Shown here in pieces: positions 37,568-45,397 of a DNA stretch of 64,000 nucleotides. This DNA is from UBA1764 sp045642565 (GTDB lineage Bacteria > Bacillota > Clostridia > Peptostreptococcales > Anaerovoracaceae), in NCBI GenBank assembly GCA_045642565.1, contig JAZUJE010000008.1:211460-275459 (forward strand), read 5' to 3'. The translations under genes were made by a program, and so were the position numbers. Each line of letters opens with the position of its first letter. Positions within the stretch are counted from its first letter, which is position 1. A model generated the notes under the pieces. That model was not told where the DNA came from, searched no databases, and saw only the letters and a list, made by a program, of their open reading frames with translations.

Positions 37568-38168
37568 ATGGATTAAACTGTTTTTCTTTTCCTAATACTG
37601 TTTCTGATTCATGCCCACATAATACCCGCGTATCATCTGGCAAAACAAAAAGTTTATTTTTTATCGAATTAATTATTTCGTTATAACTTCCTCCCGGAAG
37701 GTCAGTACGTCCAATAGAGTACATAAATAATGTATCTCCGCTAAACAATATCTTTTCAGATTTAATATAAATACACATACCTCCAGGAGTATGCCCAGGA
37801 GTTTCTATGAATTTCATATGTATTCCACATAAATCCATTTCATCATTATCAACTACATTGATATCGGCAACTATTCCGCCTTGTCCAAAACTTAAATGAC
37901 GGTCATAAAGTAATTTTGATTCTTTCTTACAAGCGATTAGTTTTAAATCTGGATATAACTCTTTTAACCTATCAATCCCACCGGTATGATCGCCATGTCC
38001 ATGTGTAACAATAATGAACTTTACGTCAAAATTATGCGAGAATAAGTAGTCCTCTAATTTATTATTTTGTGCACCGGGATCAATAACAACTACATCTTTT
38101 GAAGCATCAGTATTTAATACATAGCAATTATTCATTATTGGTCCGCAAACAAACTGAGCAATATTCAT
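37557..38168 (-). CDS. MBL-fold metallo-hydrolase (glyoxalase II-like)
   Basis: 203-aa single-domain hydrolase with the zinc motif THGHGDHTGG, a later ETPGHTPGGMCIY histidine and the aspartate in FSGDTLF. The final conserved histidine is in LCGHESET. This small class is usually annotated as hydroxyacylglutathione hydrolase-like; the substrate is unknown, and the C-terminal glutathione-binding domain of true glyoxalase II is absent. Conserved between rel and hemZ/hisS in Clostridia. Confidence 0.9.
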   Translation of the reverse strand: MNIAQFVCGPIMNNCYVLNTDASKDVVVIDPGAQNNKLEDYLFSHNFDVKFIIVTHGHGDHTGGIDRLKELYPDLKLIACKKESKLLYDRHLSFGQGGIVADINVVDNDEMDLCGIHMKFIETPGHTPGGMCIYIKSEKILFSGDTLFMYSIGRTDLPGGSYNEIINSIKNKLFVLPDDTRVLCGHESETVLGKEKQFNPFVS

Positions 38169-38171
38169 TTC

Positions 38172-40352
38172 TTACCTTTCTGAATTAGTTCTAAATACTT
38201 CAACAACTCCATCTATCTGTTTAAATTTTGATTGAAGTTTATTTATATCACTATTTTGAGTAATTTCAAGCGTTAAATCAATTTGGCATATTCCTGCTTT
38301 ATCCACCTTAGATTGCAGCCATGAAATATTAATATCCATCTCTTCACATATTCGAGAAATATCAACTATAAGGCCCTTTCTGTCTTCTGCATTGATTGTA
38401 ACTGCGTAATCAAAATAAGCGACTCCTGAGTTTGTATCCCAATCAACATCAATGAAACGAGCTTGCTCCTCAATCGGGAGTGAAAGCATATTAACACAAT
38501 CTTTTCTATGGATAGATACACCTCTGCCTTTCGTTGTGTAACCTATAATTTCATCACCCGGAACAGGACTACAGCACTTCGCAAACCTAATAAGTAAATC
38601 ACCGACGCCTTTAACTTTAATTCCTTTTGTACGTTCAATTTTTGGTCGTTTTTCAATTGCTGCAATCTTGTTAGCTTCTGCTCTTTCTTGCTTAACAAGC
38701 TCAAACTTTTTATCTTCATGGTAATATGATGCACATAATAACACAGTACGGTTTAAAGTTACACCACCACCTGAAATTGCAGTATATAAATCAGCTACAG
38801 CACTAAAGTTTTGAGCCTTTGTCGCCTTGTCAATATATTTATTAATAAGTATTTCCTCTGGTTCATAGCCTTTACGCTTAGCAGCTTTTTCAAGCATTTC
38901 TTTTCCTTTTTCAGCGGAAATACTTTTATCTATCTTATTTAAAAACTGTTTGATTTTATTTTTGGCGTGATTTGTTTTTACAATTTTTAACCAATCAACA
39001 CTTGGCCCTTTAGAATTTGCAGATGTAACAATATCAATCAAATCACCATTTTGTAAGGTGTAATCAATTGGAACCATCTTTCCGTTAATTCTTGCGCCAA
39101 CGCACTTATTGCCTATAGCAGTATGAACTTTATAAGCAAAATCTAATGGAGTTGACCCCGATGGTAATTCCATTACATCTCCTTTTGGAGAAAATACAAA
39201 AACTTGGTTAGTAAACAAGTCCATTTTAAGAGTTTCAACAAATTCGCTCGAATCGCTAACTTCTTGTTGCCATTCGAGGGTTTGCCTTACCCATGCAAGT
39301 TTTTCTTCATCATTTTCATGACCTTGTATACCTTCTTTGTATTTCCAATGAGCAGCAATACCATATTCCGCAATCCTATGCATTTCTTTTGTTCTGATTT
39401 GAATTTCAAAAGGATAGCCATTAGTACCAATAACTGTAGTATGTAAAGATTGATACATGTTCGCCTTTGGCATTGCAATATAATCTTTAAATCTTCCAGG
39501 AATTGGTTTCCATATTGTATGAACTGCTCCTAAAACTGCATAGCAATCTTTTACAGAATCTACGATAACTCTTATTGCAGTTAAATCAAAAATTTCATCC
39601 AAATTTTTATGTTGGACTTTCATCTTTTTGTAAATACTATAATAATGCTTATGTCTTCCGTAGATTTCGTACTCTATATTTAAAGGTGCGATACTTTCCT
39701 TTATCTTACTAATATATTCATCAATATCTGCACCTTGATTTTGAGCTCTTCTTTGCATTTTTTCATCAATGTCCGCATATGCTTCAGGTTCCAAATTTTT
39801 AAAGCATATGTCTTCCATTTCAAACTTAAATGCATATATGCCAAGACGGGCAGCTAATGGAGCATAAATATCAAGAGTTCCTTCACACTTCTCTTGTATT
39901 TTTGCCTCTGTCATATAATTAATTGTTCTTAAGTTATGAAGCCTATCAGCAAGCTTAATAATTAAGACACGGATGTCTTTTGTCATAGCTAAAAACATCT
40001 TTCTTATGGTTTCATCTTGTGCAGCACGTTTTCCACCATAAACAAAAGATGTTAATTTTGTTACACCATCAACAAGAAGTGCAACATCCTCACCAAATTC
40101 TTCGCGAATCTGATCTAATGTACAATTAGTATCTTCAACAACATCATGTAAAAAGCCTGCGGCAATACTAACATCATCCATACCTAATTCGGCTAGAATT
40201 TTCGCTACAGCCATCGGATGAATTATATATGGATCCCCAGATTTGCGTTTTTGGTCTTTATGAAGTTCTTTTGCTTTTAAATACGCTTTTTCCAAGAACT
40301 CTGCATTATAGTTCTTGTTGTATGAAAGCAATTCTTCTATTATTTTTTCCAT
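38172..40352 (-). CDS. rel: Bifunctional (p)ppGpp synthetase/hydrolase Rel
   Basis: 726 aa. The N-terminal HD hydrolase domain (HPMAVAKILAELGMD, FLHDVVEDT, RLHNLRTI) and the synthetase domain (DYIAMPKANMYQSLHTT, EIQIRTKEMH) both look active. A TGS domain (about 395-455), a zinc-finger region with CCSPVPGDEI and a C-terminal ACT domain follow. The enzyme sets the stringent response alarmone level. The terminator after yajC lies just upstream, so rel may have its own promoter or depend on read-through. Confidence 0.97.
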   Translation of the reverse strand: MEKIIEELLSYNKNYNAEFLEKAYLKAKELHKDQKRKSGDPYIIHPMAVAKILAELGMDDVSIAAGFLHDVVEDTNCTLDQIREEFGEDVALLVDGVTKLTSFVYGGKRAAQDETIRKMFLAMTKDIRVLIIKLADRLHNLRTINYMTEAKIQEKCEGTLDIYAPLAARLGIYAFKFEMEDICFKNLEPEAYADIDEKMQRRAQNQGADIDEYISKIKESIAPLNIEYEIYGRHKHYYSIYKKMKVQHKNLDEIFDLTAIRVIVDSVKDCYAVLGAVHTIWKPIPGRFKDYIAMPKANMYQSLHTTVIGTNGYPFEIQIRTKEMHRIAEYGIAAHWKYKEGIQGHENDEEKLAWVRQTLEWQQEVSDSSEFVETLKMDLFTNQVFVFSPKGDVMELPSGSTPLDFAYKVHTAIGNKCVGARINGKMVPIDYTLQNGDLIDIVTSANSKGPSVDWLKIVKTNHAKNKIKQFLNKIDKSISAEKGKEMLEKAAKRKGYEPEEILINKYIDKATKAQNFSAVADLYTAISGGGVTLNRTVLLCASYYHEDKKFELVKQERAEANKIAAIEKRPKIERTKGIKVKGVGDLLIRFAKCCSPVPGDEIIGYTTKGRGVSIHRKDCVNMLSLPIEEQARFIDVDWDTNSGVAYFDYAVTINAEDRKGLIVDISRICEEMDINISWLQSKVDKAGICQIDLTLEITQNSDINKLQSKFKQIDGVVEVFRTNSER

Positions 40353-40360
40353 TAGCTATA

Positions 40361-40398
40361 AAACGAAAACAAGGCATGTGGCGAAATGCGCACATGCC
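40361..40398 (-). terminator. Intrinsic terminator between yajC and rel
   Basis: An 8-bp perfect stem (GGCATGTG/CACATGCC) with a partly paired loop is followed on the minus strand by TTGTTTTCGTTTT. Confidence 0.8.
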
Positions 40399-40415
40399 CT
40401 GCAATAAAATCACAG

Positions 40416-40865
40416 TTATTCTTCGGTAGCAACAGTATTCTCTGAAGCTACATCAGCTACAACTTCTTCTGTAGTTTCTGCCGGAGCTTCTTCAACAGGG
40501 GTTGAATCTTCCACAGGAGCATCTTCTTTCTTTCCAAGTTTTCTGATTCTCTTTGGGGAAGTCTTTTTATCCTTATCTTCCTCAACTACCTTGCCAGCCT
40601 TTTCTTCTACTTTGCTTGCAACAGCAGTTTTAGTAATTTCAAGCTTAGTTTTTTCTGCTCCAGAAGCAATGGTAATTCTATCTTCTCTAATTCTGACAAC
40701 TTTACCATAGATTCCACCAACTGTCATAATTTCGTCGCCTACCTGAAGGTTGCTACGCATTTCCCTGTCCTGTTTATCTTTCTTATTCTGTGGACGAATA
40801 AGCATAAAATACATTACAGCGAGTAAAACCACCATGATGATGATTGATTGTGAATTTTGACCCAT
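40416..40865 (-). CDS. yajC: Preprotein translocase accessory subunit YajC
   Basis: 149 aa. A single N-terminal transmembrane segment (about 8-22) ends in the family signature YFMLIRPQNKKDK. A conserved domain follows (LQVGDEIMTVGGIYGKVVRI). The last ~60 residues are a low-complexity acidic Ala/Glu/Pro-rich tail (for instance VEDSTPVEEAPAETTEE) not seen in short YajC proteins. It works with SecDF at the Sec channel. AGGAGG precedes the ATG. Its promoter overlaps that of the divergent tRNA-Leu gene. Confidence 0.93.
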   Translation of the reverse strand: MGQNSQSIIIMVVLLAVMYFMLIRPQNKKDKQDREMRSNLQVGDEIMTVGGIYGKVVRIREDRITIASGAEKTKLEITKTAVASKVEEKAGKVVEEDKDKKTSPKRIRKLGKKEDAPVEDSTPVEEAPAETTEEVVADVASENTVATEE

Positions 40866-40898
40866 AAAATTAACCTCCTATTGGTATTTAACAGAAAT

Positions 40899-40943
40899 AT
40901 TATACTCTAAAACCTTGCTTTTTCCAACCAATTTTTGTATAGT
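40899..40943. promoter_or_regulatory. Back-to-back overlapping promoters for yajC (-) and tRNA-Leu (+)
   Basis: Minus strand: TATAAT (40899-40904), 17 bp, TTGGAA (40922-40927). Plus strand: TTGCTT (40915-40920), 17 bp, TATAGT (40938-40943). The two -35 boxes sit within each other's spacer, so two polymerases could not bind at once. Confidence 0.8.
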
Positions 40944-40953
40944 ATTGAGGTAC

Positions 40954-41042
40954 GCCGGTGTGGTGGAATTGGCAGACGCGCAGGACTCAAAATCCTGTGA
41001 TACTCAAATATCGTGCGGGTTCGACCCCCGCCACCGGCACCA
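40954..41042 (+). tRNA. tRNA-Leu (anticodon CAA)
   Basis: Class II tRNA with a long variable arm and encoded CCA. The acceptor stem GCCGGTG pairs with CACCGGC. The anticodon stem CAGGA/TCCTG holds the loop CTCAAAA, so the anticodon is CAA, reading UUG. The T arm (GCGGGTTCGACCCCCGC) is standard. Confidence 0.97.
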
Positions 41043-41043
41043 A

Positions 41044-41073
41044 AAAAGGTCCTTTTGGACCTTTTATTTTTTA
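41044..41073 (+). terminator. Intrinsic terminator after tRNA-Leu(CAA)
   Basis: A 9-bp stem, AAAAGGTCC/GGACCTTTT, with a TTTT loop directly follows the CCA end and leads into a T-rich run. Confidence 0.88.
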
Positions 41074-41094
41074 AAAAATTACAGTATTCCACGT

Positions 41095-41130
41095 AAAAAG
41101 CGGACCTTCTGCAGTGGTCCGCTTTTTGAT
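41095..41130. terminator. Terminator downstream of rpmF, possibly bidirectional
   Basis: A 12-bp stem (AAAAAGCGGACC/GGTCCGCTTTTT) ends in T runs on both strands. It mainly closes the minus-strand rpmF transcript and backs up the tRNA-Leu terminator. Confidence 0.85.
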
Positions 41131-41162
41131 TTTCCTTAGCTAAAGATGTATTGCTTTGTAAA

Positions 41163-41342
41163 TTAGTCCTCTGCTACAACAGCCTGGCCGTCGTAATAGT
41201 TACAGTTTGGGCAAACTCTATGTGGGAGTTTTGGCTCATGACACTGTGGACAAATTGATAATGCAGGAGCAGTTTTCTTCATGTTAGGAGATTTTCTGCT
41301 CATACTCTTAGCATGGGATGTTCTTCTTTTTGGGGTTGCCAT
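41163..41342 (-). CDS. rpmF: 50S ribosomal protein L32
   Basis: 59-aa ribosomal protein. It starts MATPKRRTSHAKSMSRKS and carries a zinc ribbon with the pairs CPQC and CPNC, so it is the zinc-binding (C+) form. AAGGAGGTG lies 7 nt before the ATG. It has its own perfect-consensus promoter just downstream of ackA. Confidence 0.97.
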   Translation of the reverse strand: MATPKRRTSHAKSMSRKSPNMKKTAPALSICPQCHEPKLPHRVCPNCNYYDGQAVVAED

Positions 41343-41396
41343 AGAACAACACCTCCTTTTTAAAATGTATTTTAGTCTTTTTTAAGCGACTTTATG

Positions 41397-41425
41397 ATTA
41401 TAAACAAGCTAAAAGCTATTGTCAA
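41397..41425 (-). promoter_or_regulatory. Consensus promoter for rpmF
   Basis: On the minus strand TTGACA (41420-41425), exactly 17 bp, TATAAT (41397-41402): a perfect sigma-A/sigma-70 match. It overlaps the very end of the ackA-rpmF spacer and explains strong separate rpmF expression. Confidence 0.9.
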
Positions 41426-41427
41426 GC

Positions 41428-42624
41428 TTATTTGGATGCGATTTTATAAGTATCCCTAGCAATCATAACTTCTTCATTAGTAGGAATAAGTAATACTTTA
41501 ATCTTAGAATCTGCTGTACTGAGGACCTTTTCTTCTCCTCTTACATTGTTTGCAGCTTCATCAAGTTTAATTCCAAATATTTCCAAACCTTTGCATACAT
41601 CAGCTCTTGTAGCTGCACTATTTTCGCCAACTCCGGCAGTAAATACAATTGCATCAGCTCCACCAAGTTCAGCGAGATATGCACCTACATAATGCTTAAT
41701 TCTATGAATAAATACATCATAAGCAACTTTTGCTCTCTTGTTGCCTTCAGCTATAGCGCTATCAATATCTCTCATATCAGAAGAAACTCCGGAGATACCA
41801 AGAACACCAGACTTTTTATTCATAATTGTATCTAATTCTGCAAGTGTAAGACCTTCTTTATCGGCAAGATACTTTAAAATAGCAGGATCGATATCACCTG
41901 AACGTGTACCCATTACAAGTCCTTCAAGAGGTGTCATTCCCATTGAAGTATCAAAGCATTTACCACCCTTAATAGCTGCGCAAGAAGCACCGCTACCGAT
42001 ATGGCATGTTACAAGATTAACTTCTTCAACTTTTTTGCCAAGCATTTCAGCAGCTCTAAGTGTTACATATTTATGTGATGTGCCGTGGAAACCATAGCGG
42101 CGAACACCATATTTTTCATAATACTCATAAGGAAGTGCATAAATGAATGATTCAGCAGGCATTGTCTGATGGAATGCTGTATCAAATACACCAACCATTG
42201 GAGTTGTTGGCATAAGCTTCTTACATGCATTAATACCAAGAAGATTTGCTGGAATATGTAATGGAGCAAGATCTGTGAAATTTACCTCTGATTTGATTAC
42301 ATCATCATCAATTAAAATTGAATCTGGGTATTTTTCACCACCAAATACGATTCTGTGACCAACAGCTCCTATTTCTTCAAGGCTCTTTGCGACACCATGC
42401 TGCGGATCGAGTATTGCATCAATAACATGACCTAAAGCATCTTCGTGATTTGCCATCGGTGTTTCAAGTACAAACTTATCCATGCCAATTTTTTCATGCT
42501 TAATAACCGCACCTTCAATACCAATTCTTTCTACAAGACCTTTGCAAAGTAATTCTTCGCTTGGCATTTCAAGAACTTGATACTTAAGTGATGAACTTCC
42601 GCAGTTTACTACTAAAACCTTCAT
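41428..42624 (-). CDS. ackA: Acetate kinase
   Basis: 398-aa ASKHA-fold kinase interconverting acetyl phosphate plus ADP with acetate plus ATP, the energy-yielding end of acetogenic fermentation. Motifs VVNCGSSSLKYQV, GHRIVFGGE, FDTAFHQTMP, THKYV-type GFHGTSHKYV and FTAGVGENSA are intact. The start is ATG at 42624, preceded by AAGGAG; a frame opening at 42651 has no ribosome-binding site. pta is not nearby. Confidence 0.97.
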   Translation of the reverse strand: MKVLVVNCGSSSLKYQVLEMPSEELLCKGLVERIGIEGAVIKHEKIGMDKFVLETPMANHEDALGHVIDAILDPQHGVAKSLEEIGAVGHRIVFGGEKYPDSILIDDDVIKSEVNFTDLAPLHIPANLLGINACKKLMPTTPMVGVFDTAFHQTMPAESFIYALPYEYYEKYGVRRYGFHGTSHKYVTLRAAEMLGKKVEEVNLVTCHIGSGASCAAIKGGKCFDTSMGMTPLEGLVMGTRSGDIDPAILKYLADKEGLTLAELDTIMNKKSGVLGISGVSSDMRDIDSAIAEGNKRAKVAYDVFIHRIKHYVGAYLAELGGADAIVFTAGVGENSAATRADVCKGLEIFGIKLDEAANNVRGEEKVLSTADSKIKVLLIPTNEEVMIARDTYKIASK

Positions 42625-42717
42625 TTTAATTCTCCTTAAACTTATAAACACTAGTTATAAAACAAAATAACTTGTTTTATCTATTACCTTCACCAATTTA
42701 TAATTATATAACTATAA

Positions 42718-43845
42718 TTATGTCAATTCAAGACGAGGAGCTTTCACAAAATCTGAATTGTCATATACATTTCTGCCTGTCAAGATTGAATACAAATCAG
42801 CAGCTTGAATATCTGATTCTATTAGATTTTTATTTTTAGAAATAAGGACTTCAGCCTTTTTCAAGTTACTGATTATATCGCAAGTAGCTGTCTTTTTTGC
42901 TGTTTTTAATATTTTTGCGCCGGTTTCGTTCATAGCTAAAACTCGAGCGTATAAACTACTATTTTTAGCTTCTTCAAGTAGAGATTTATTAAAGTCCAAT
43001 GCTATACACATTAAAACACGTGAAATTCGTGCATATGTATATCTTTTTGACTTGGCATTCATAATAATATCATCAATACTTTGAGCTCCTAAAACAGCCT
43101 TTTTTAAGGCATTTTCCATACCTTCAGAGACTCCTACAATTTCAGACAGTTCTTCTGAAGTTCTCATTAAAAGCGCGTATCTGATCATATCAAAGAGCTT
43201 AGAATATGCTGTATCATCCCAAAATGGGTATTCCTGGAGTTCATATAATGCATCTTCCGGCACAAACGAATCAATTTCTGCTAAATTTTCTCTTATGTAG
43301 CTTGCAGTAGCTAAATGGCCCATGCCTTTTCGTTTAATTGTATGAGGATGCATAGCATTATTATTGGCCCTTAAATATTCAACTGCTAAAATATCGTTTG
43401 GTTCAAGTTCTCTTCCCATTGCTCTTGATAACGCTGCTGAATATGACAAACCTTCTTTTAAAGCTTCTTTGAGAATAGCATTGTTATTTATATCAAGTTT
43501 TGCGATATTTTCCAATTCACATAAATCAGCAGTTTCACTTCCAAATGCTAAATCTGTAACGCAAGCTAATGAATTTAAGACTTTAATACCGCCATATGCA
43601 AAATCTTGCGCTGCACTTAGTGCAAAAATGGATGGCAATTCTATTACAAGATCCGCTCCACAAGCAACTGCGGCACGTGCCCTTGACCATTTATCTGTAA
43701 TAGCCGGATATCCGCGTTGAACGAAATCTCCACTCATAACGCAAACAATGCCGTCCGGGTTTAGTTCACCACGGATGGCATCGATAAAATACTTGTGACC
43801 ATTATGAAATGGATTAAATTCGGCAACAGTACCGACAATCTTCAT
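42718..43845 (-). CDS. tmcAL: tRNA(Met) cytidine acetate ligase TmcAL (YlbM)
   Basis: 375-aa nucleotidyltransferase-fold enzyme. It acetylates C34 of elongator tRNA-Met (ac4C) using acetate and ATP. Motifs AEFNPFHNGHKYFI (HNGH) and SGDFVQRGYPAI are present, with the specific WSRARAAVACGADLVIELP stretch. Its position directly before ackA is common in firmicutes and both handle acetate, though co-regulation is only inferred. A 9-bp AT-rich hairpin at 42657-42680 lies between the genes but is not a convincing terminator. Confidence 0.93.
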   Translation of the reverse strand: MKIVGTVAEFNPFHNGHKYFIDAIRGELNPDGIVCVMSGDFVQRGYPAITDKWSRARAAVACGADLVIELPSIFALSAAQDFAYGGIKVLNSLACVTDLAFGSETADLCELENIAKLDINNNAILKEALKEGLSYSAALSRAMGRELEPNDILAVEYLRANNNAMHPHTIKRKGMGHLATASYIRENLAEIDSFVPEDALYELQEYPFWDDTAYSKLFDMIRYALLMRTSEELSEIVGVSEGMENALKKAVLGAQSIDDIIMNAKSKRYTYARISRVLMCIALDFNKSLLEEAKNSSLYARVLAMNETGAKILKTAKKTATCDIISNLKKAEVLISKNKNLIESDIQAADLYSILTGRNVYDNSDFVKAPRLELT

Positions 43846-43847
43846 AA

Positions 43848-44378
43848 TTATCTTTCCTTTTCAGCTTGTGCTTTATAAATCTGGTCTTTTACTTCATTTC
43901 TTGAAGATGAAATATTTGTATTAATCTTTTCAAATGTACTTTGAAGATTATCATACATATCTGTGAAATATGTAGCATAAAGCTGATCGACCTTTTCTTG
44001 GAGATTATAAAGCATGTTATCGGTATAATCGAGGATACTCATTTTCATAACCTGAGAATTCTCTTTTGCGACACGGATTATCTCATCAGCTTTACCTTTT
44101 GCCATAATGGTAATTTCATCATTTTCAATCATTGATTCGGCTTTCTTACGTGCATCATTTAAGATTGCCTCATATTCATTTCTGGCTTCATCAAGGATTC
44201 TCTGTCTTTCATTTTTAATCCACTGAGCCTGTTGAATTTCATCAGGTAATTCTTCTCTAATTTCTTTTACAATTTCAGAGACCTCATCAGGATCTACCAT
44301 TACCTTCTTTACAAGAGGAACACCACTTGCAACTTCAATAATTTCGTCTAACTCGTCTAAAAGTTCTAATACTTTCAT
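43848..44378 (-). CDS. Coiled-coil protein, ATP-synthase E/H-subunit-like, function unknown
   Basis: 176-aa, highly charged, almost wholly helical protein. It opens with VLELLDELDEIIEVASGVPLVKKV and then runs as a long coiled coil (QWIKNERQRILDEARNEYEA onward). Homologues between coaD and ylbM in Clostridia are annotated as ATPase or V-type ATPase subunit-like only from this coiled coil; there is no nucleotide-binding motif. A scaffold or envelope/division role is possible but unproven. Confidence 0.75.
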   Translation of the reverse strand: MKVLELLDELDEIIEVASGVPLVKKVMVDPDEVSEIVKEIREELPDEIQQAQWIKNERQRILDEARNEYEAILNDARKKAESMIENDEITIMAKGKADEIIRVAKENSQVMKMSILDYTDNMLYNLQEKVDQLYATYFTDMYDNLQSTFEKINTNISSSRNEVKDQIYKAQAEKER

Positions 44379-44382
44379 TTTT

Positions 44383-44856
44383 TTAACCTTTCTTATTCAT
44401 TAACCTCAATGTGCTTGGATGTACCATCATAGAAACATCTCCGCCTAAAGAAAAAACTTGTCTTACTTGATTTGAACTAATATAAGAAAAATCTGGATTA
44501 GTCATCATAAAAATTGTTTCTGTATTATTATACAATTTTGAATGCATTTGTGCGATAGGAAGTTCATAATTAAAATCAGATGAATTACGAAGACTTTTCA
44601 CTTCAACATCAAAATTATTATCATTAACAAATTTTGCTCGCAAGCCTTCACATGCGACAACTTTTAAATTTTTTAAATCAGAACAAGCCTCTTTAATCAT
44701 TTGAACTCTTGTATCAAAATCAAACATTGCTTCTTTTTCAAGATTTACAGTAACTGCAACTGTAAGTTCGTCATATAGTTTTGCAGCTCGTCTAATTATG
44801 TCAATGTGACCGAGATGTACTGGATCAAAAGATCCGGTAAAAACAGCTTTACTCAT
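44383..44856 (-). CDS. coaD: Phosphopantetheine adenylyltransferase
   Basis: 157 aa. It makes dephospho-CoA from 4'-phosphopantetheine and ATP. Motifs FTGSFDPVHLGHIDII (HLGH), the Lys/Asn region NLEKEAMF, SDFNYELPIAQMH and SSNQVRQVFSLGGDVS are recognisable. The usual VRGLR motif reads VKSLR, so one arginine is lysine. The start is ATG at 44856, 9 nt after AGGAG; a GTG two codons upstream is less likely. It overlaps rsmD by 8 bp. Confidence 0.92.
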   Translation of the reverse strand: MSKAVFTGSFDPVHLGHIDIIRRAAKLYDELTVAVTVNLEKEAMFDFDTRVQMIKEACSDLKNLKVVACEGLRAKFVNDNNFDVEVKSLRNSSDFNYELPIAQMHSKLYNNTETIFMMTNPDFSYISSNQVRQVFSLGGDVSMMVHPSTLRLMNKKG

Positions 44857-45388
44857 ATACACTCACTCCTATGCTTCCGTAATTTTTATTTTTAACTCTT
44901 TTTAAACCGGCGTATTCCTCGGGCAACTCATCTCTATCCGAATGTTCACATACAACACAAGCTCCTTTAGCTAATATATTTGCTTTTACAAGCTCAGACA
45001 TAGCATCTAAATAGAAATTGCTTGCATACGGAGGGTCTAAAAAAACTATATCAACAGAATCATGAATTTTAGAAATATTTTGCCTGAAATCTCCTGCCAA
45101 AATGACAGAATATTCTTCTGAATTACATATTTTGATATTGTCTTTTATAAGCCTTAAACTATCACGAGCATTATCTGAAAAATAACACTTTTTAGCCCCT
45201 CTGGAAATTGCTTCAAGCCCCAAATTGCCTGTTCCGGCGAATAAATCAAGGCAAACTAAATCATCTTTAAAATAAGGAATTAAAATATCAAAAATCGCCT
45301 CTTTAACTTTATCAGTTGTAGGCCTCACATTATATGTTTTTGGCGTATTTAAACGTCTTCCTTTGAAACTACCTGTTATTATTCGCAT
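44849..45388 (-). CDS. rsmD: 16S rRNA (guanine(966)-N(2))-methyltransferase RsmD
   Basis: 179-aa SAM methyltransferase. It begins RIITGSFKGRRLNTPK; the SAM motif LDLFAGTGNLGLEAISRGA and the catalytic FLDPPY are clear. The rsmD-coaD pair with overlapping ends is a standard bacterial arrangement. Confidence 0.96.
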   Translation of the reverse strand: MRIITGSFKGRRLNTPKTYNVRPTTDKVKEAIFDILIPYFKDDLVCLDLFAGTGNLGLEAISRGAKKCYFSDNARDSLRLIKDNIKICNSEEYSVILAGDFRQNISKIHDSVDIVFLDPPYASNFYLDAMSELVKANILAKGACVVCEHSDRDELPEEYAGLKRVKNKNYGSIGVSVYE

Positions 45389-45397
45389 ACATATATA

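Noticed and set aside
42657..42680. AT-rich 9-bp hairpin between tmcAL and ackA
   Set aside because: Almost all A-T pairs and no T run after the stem on the minus strand, so it is unlikely to terminate.
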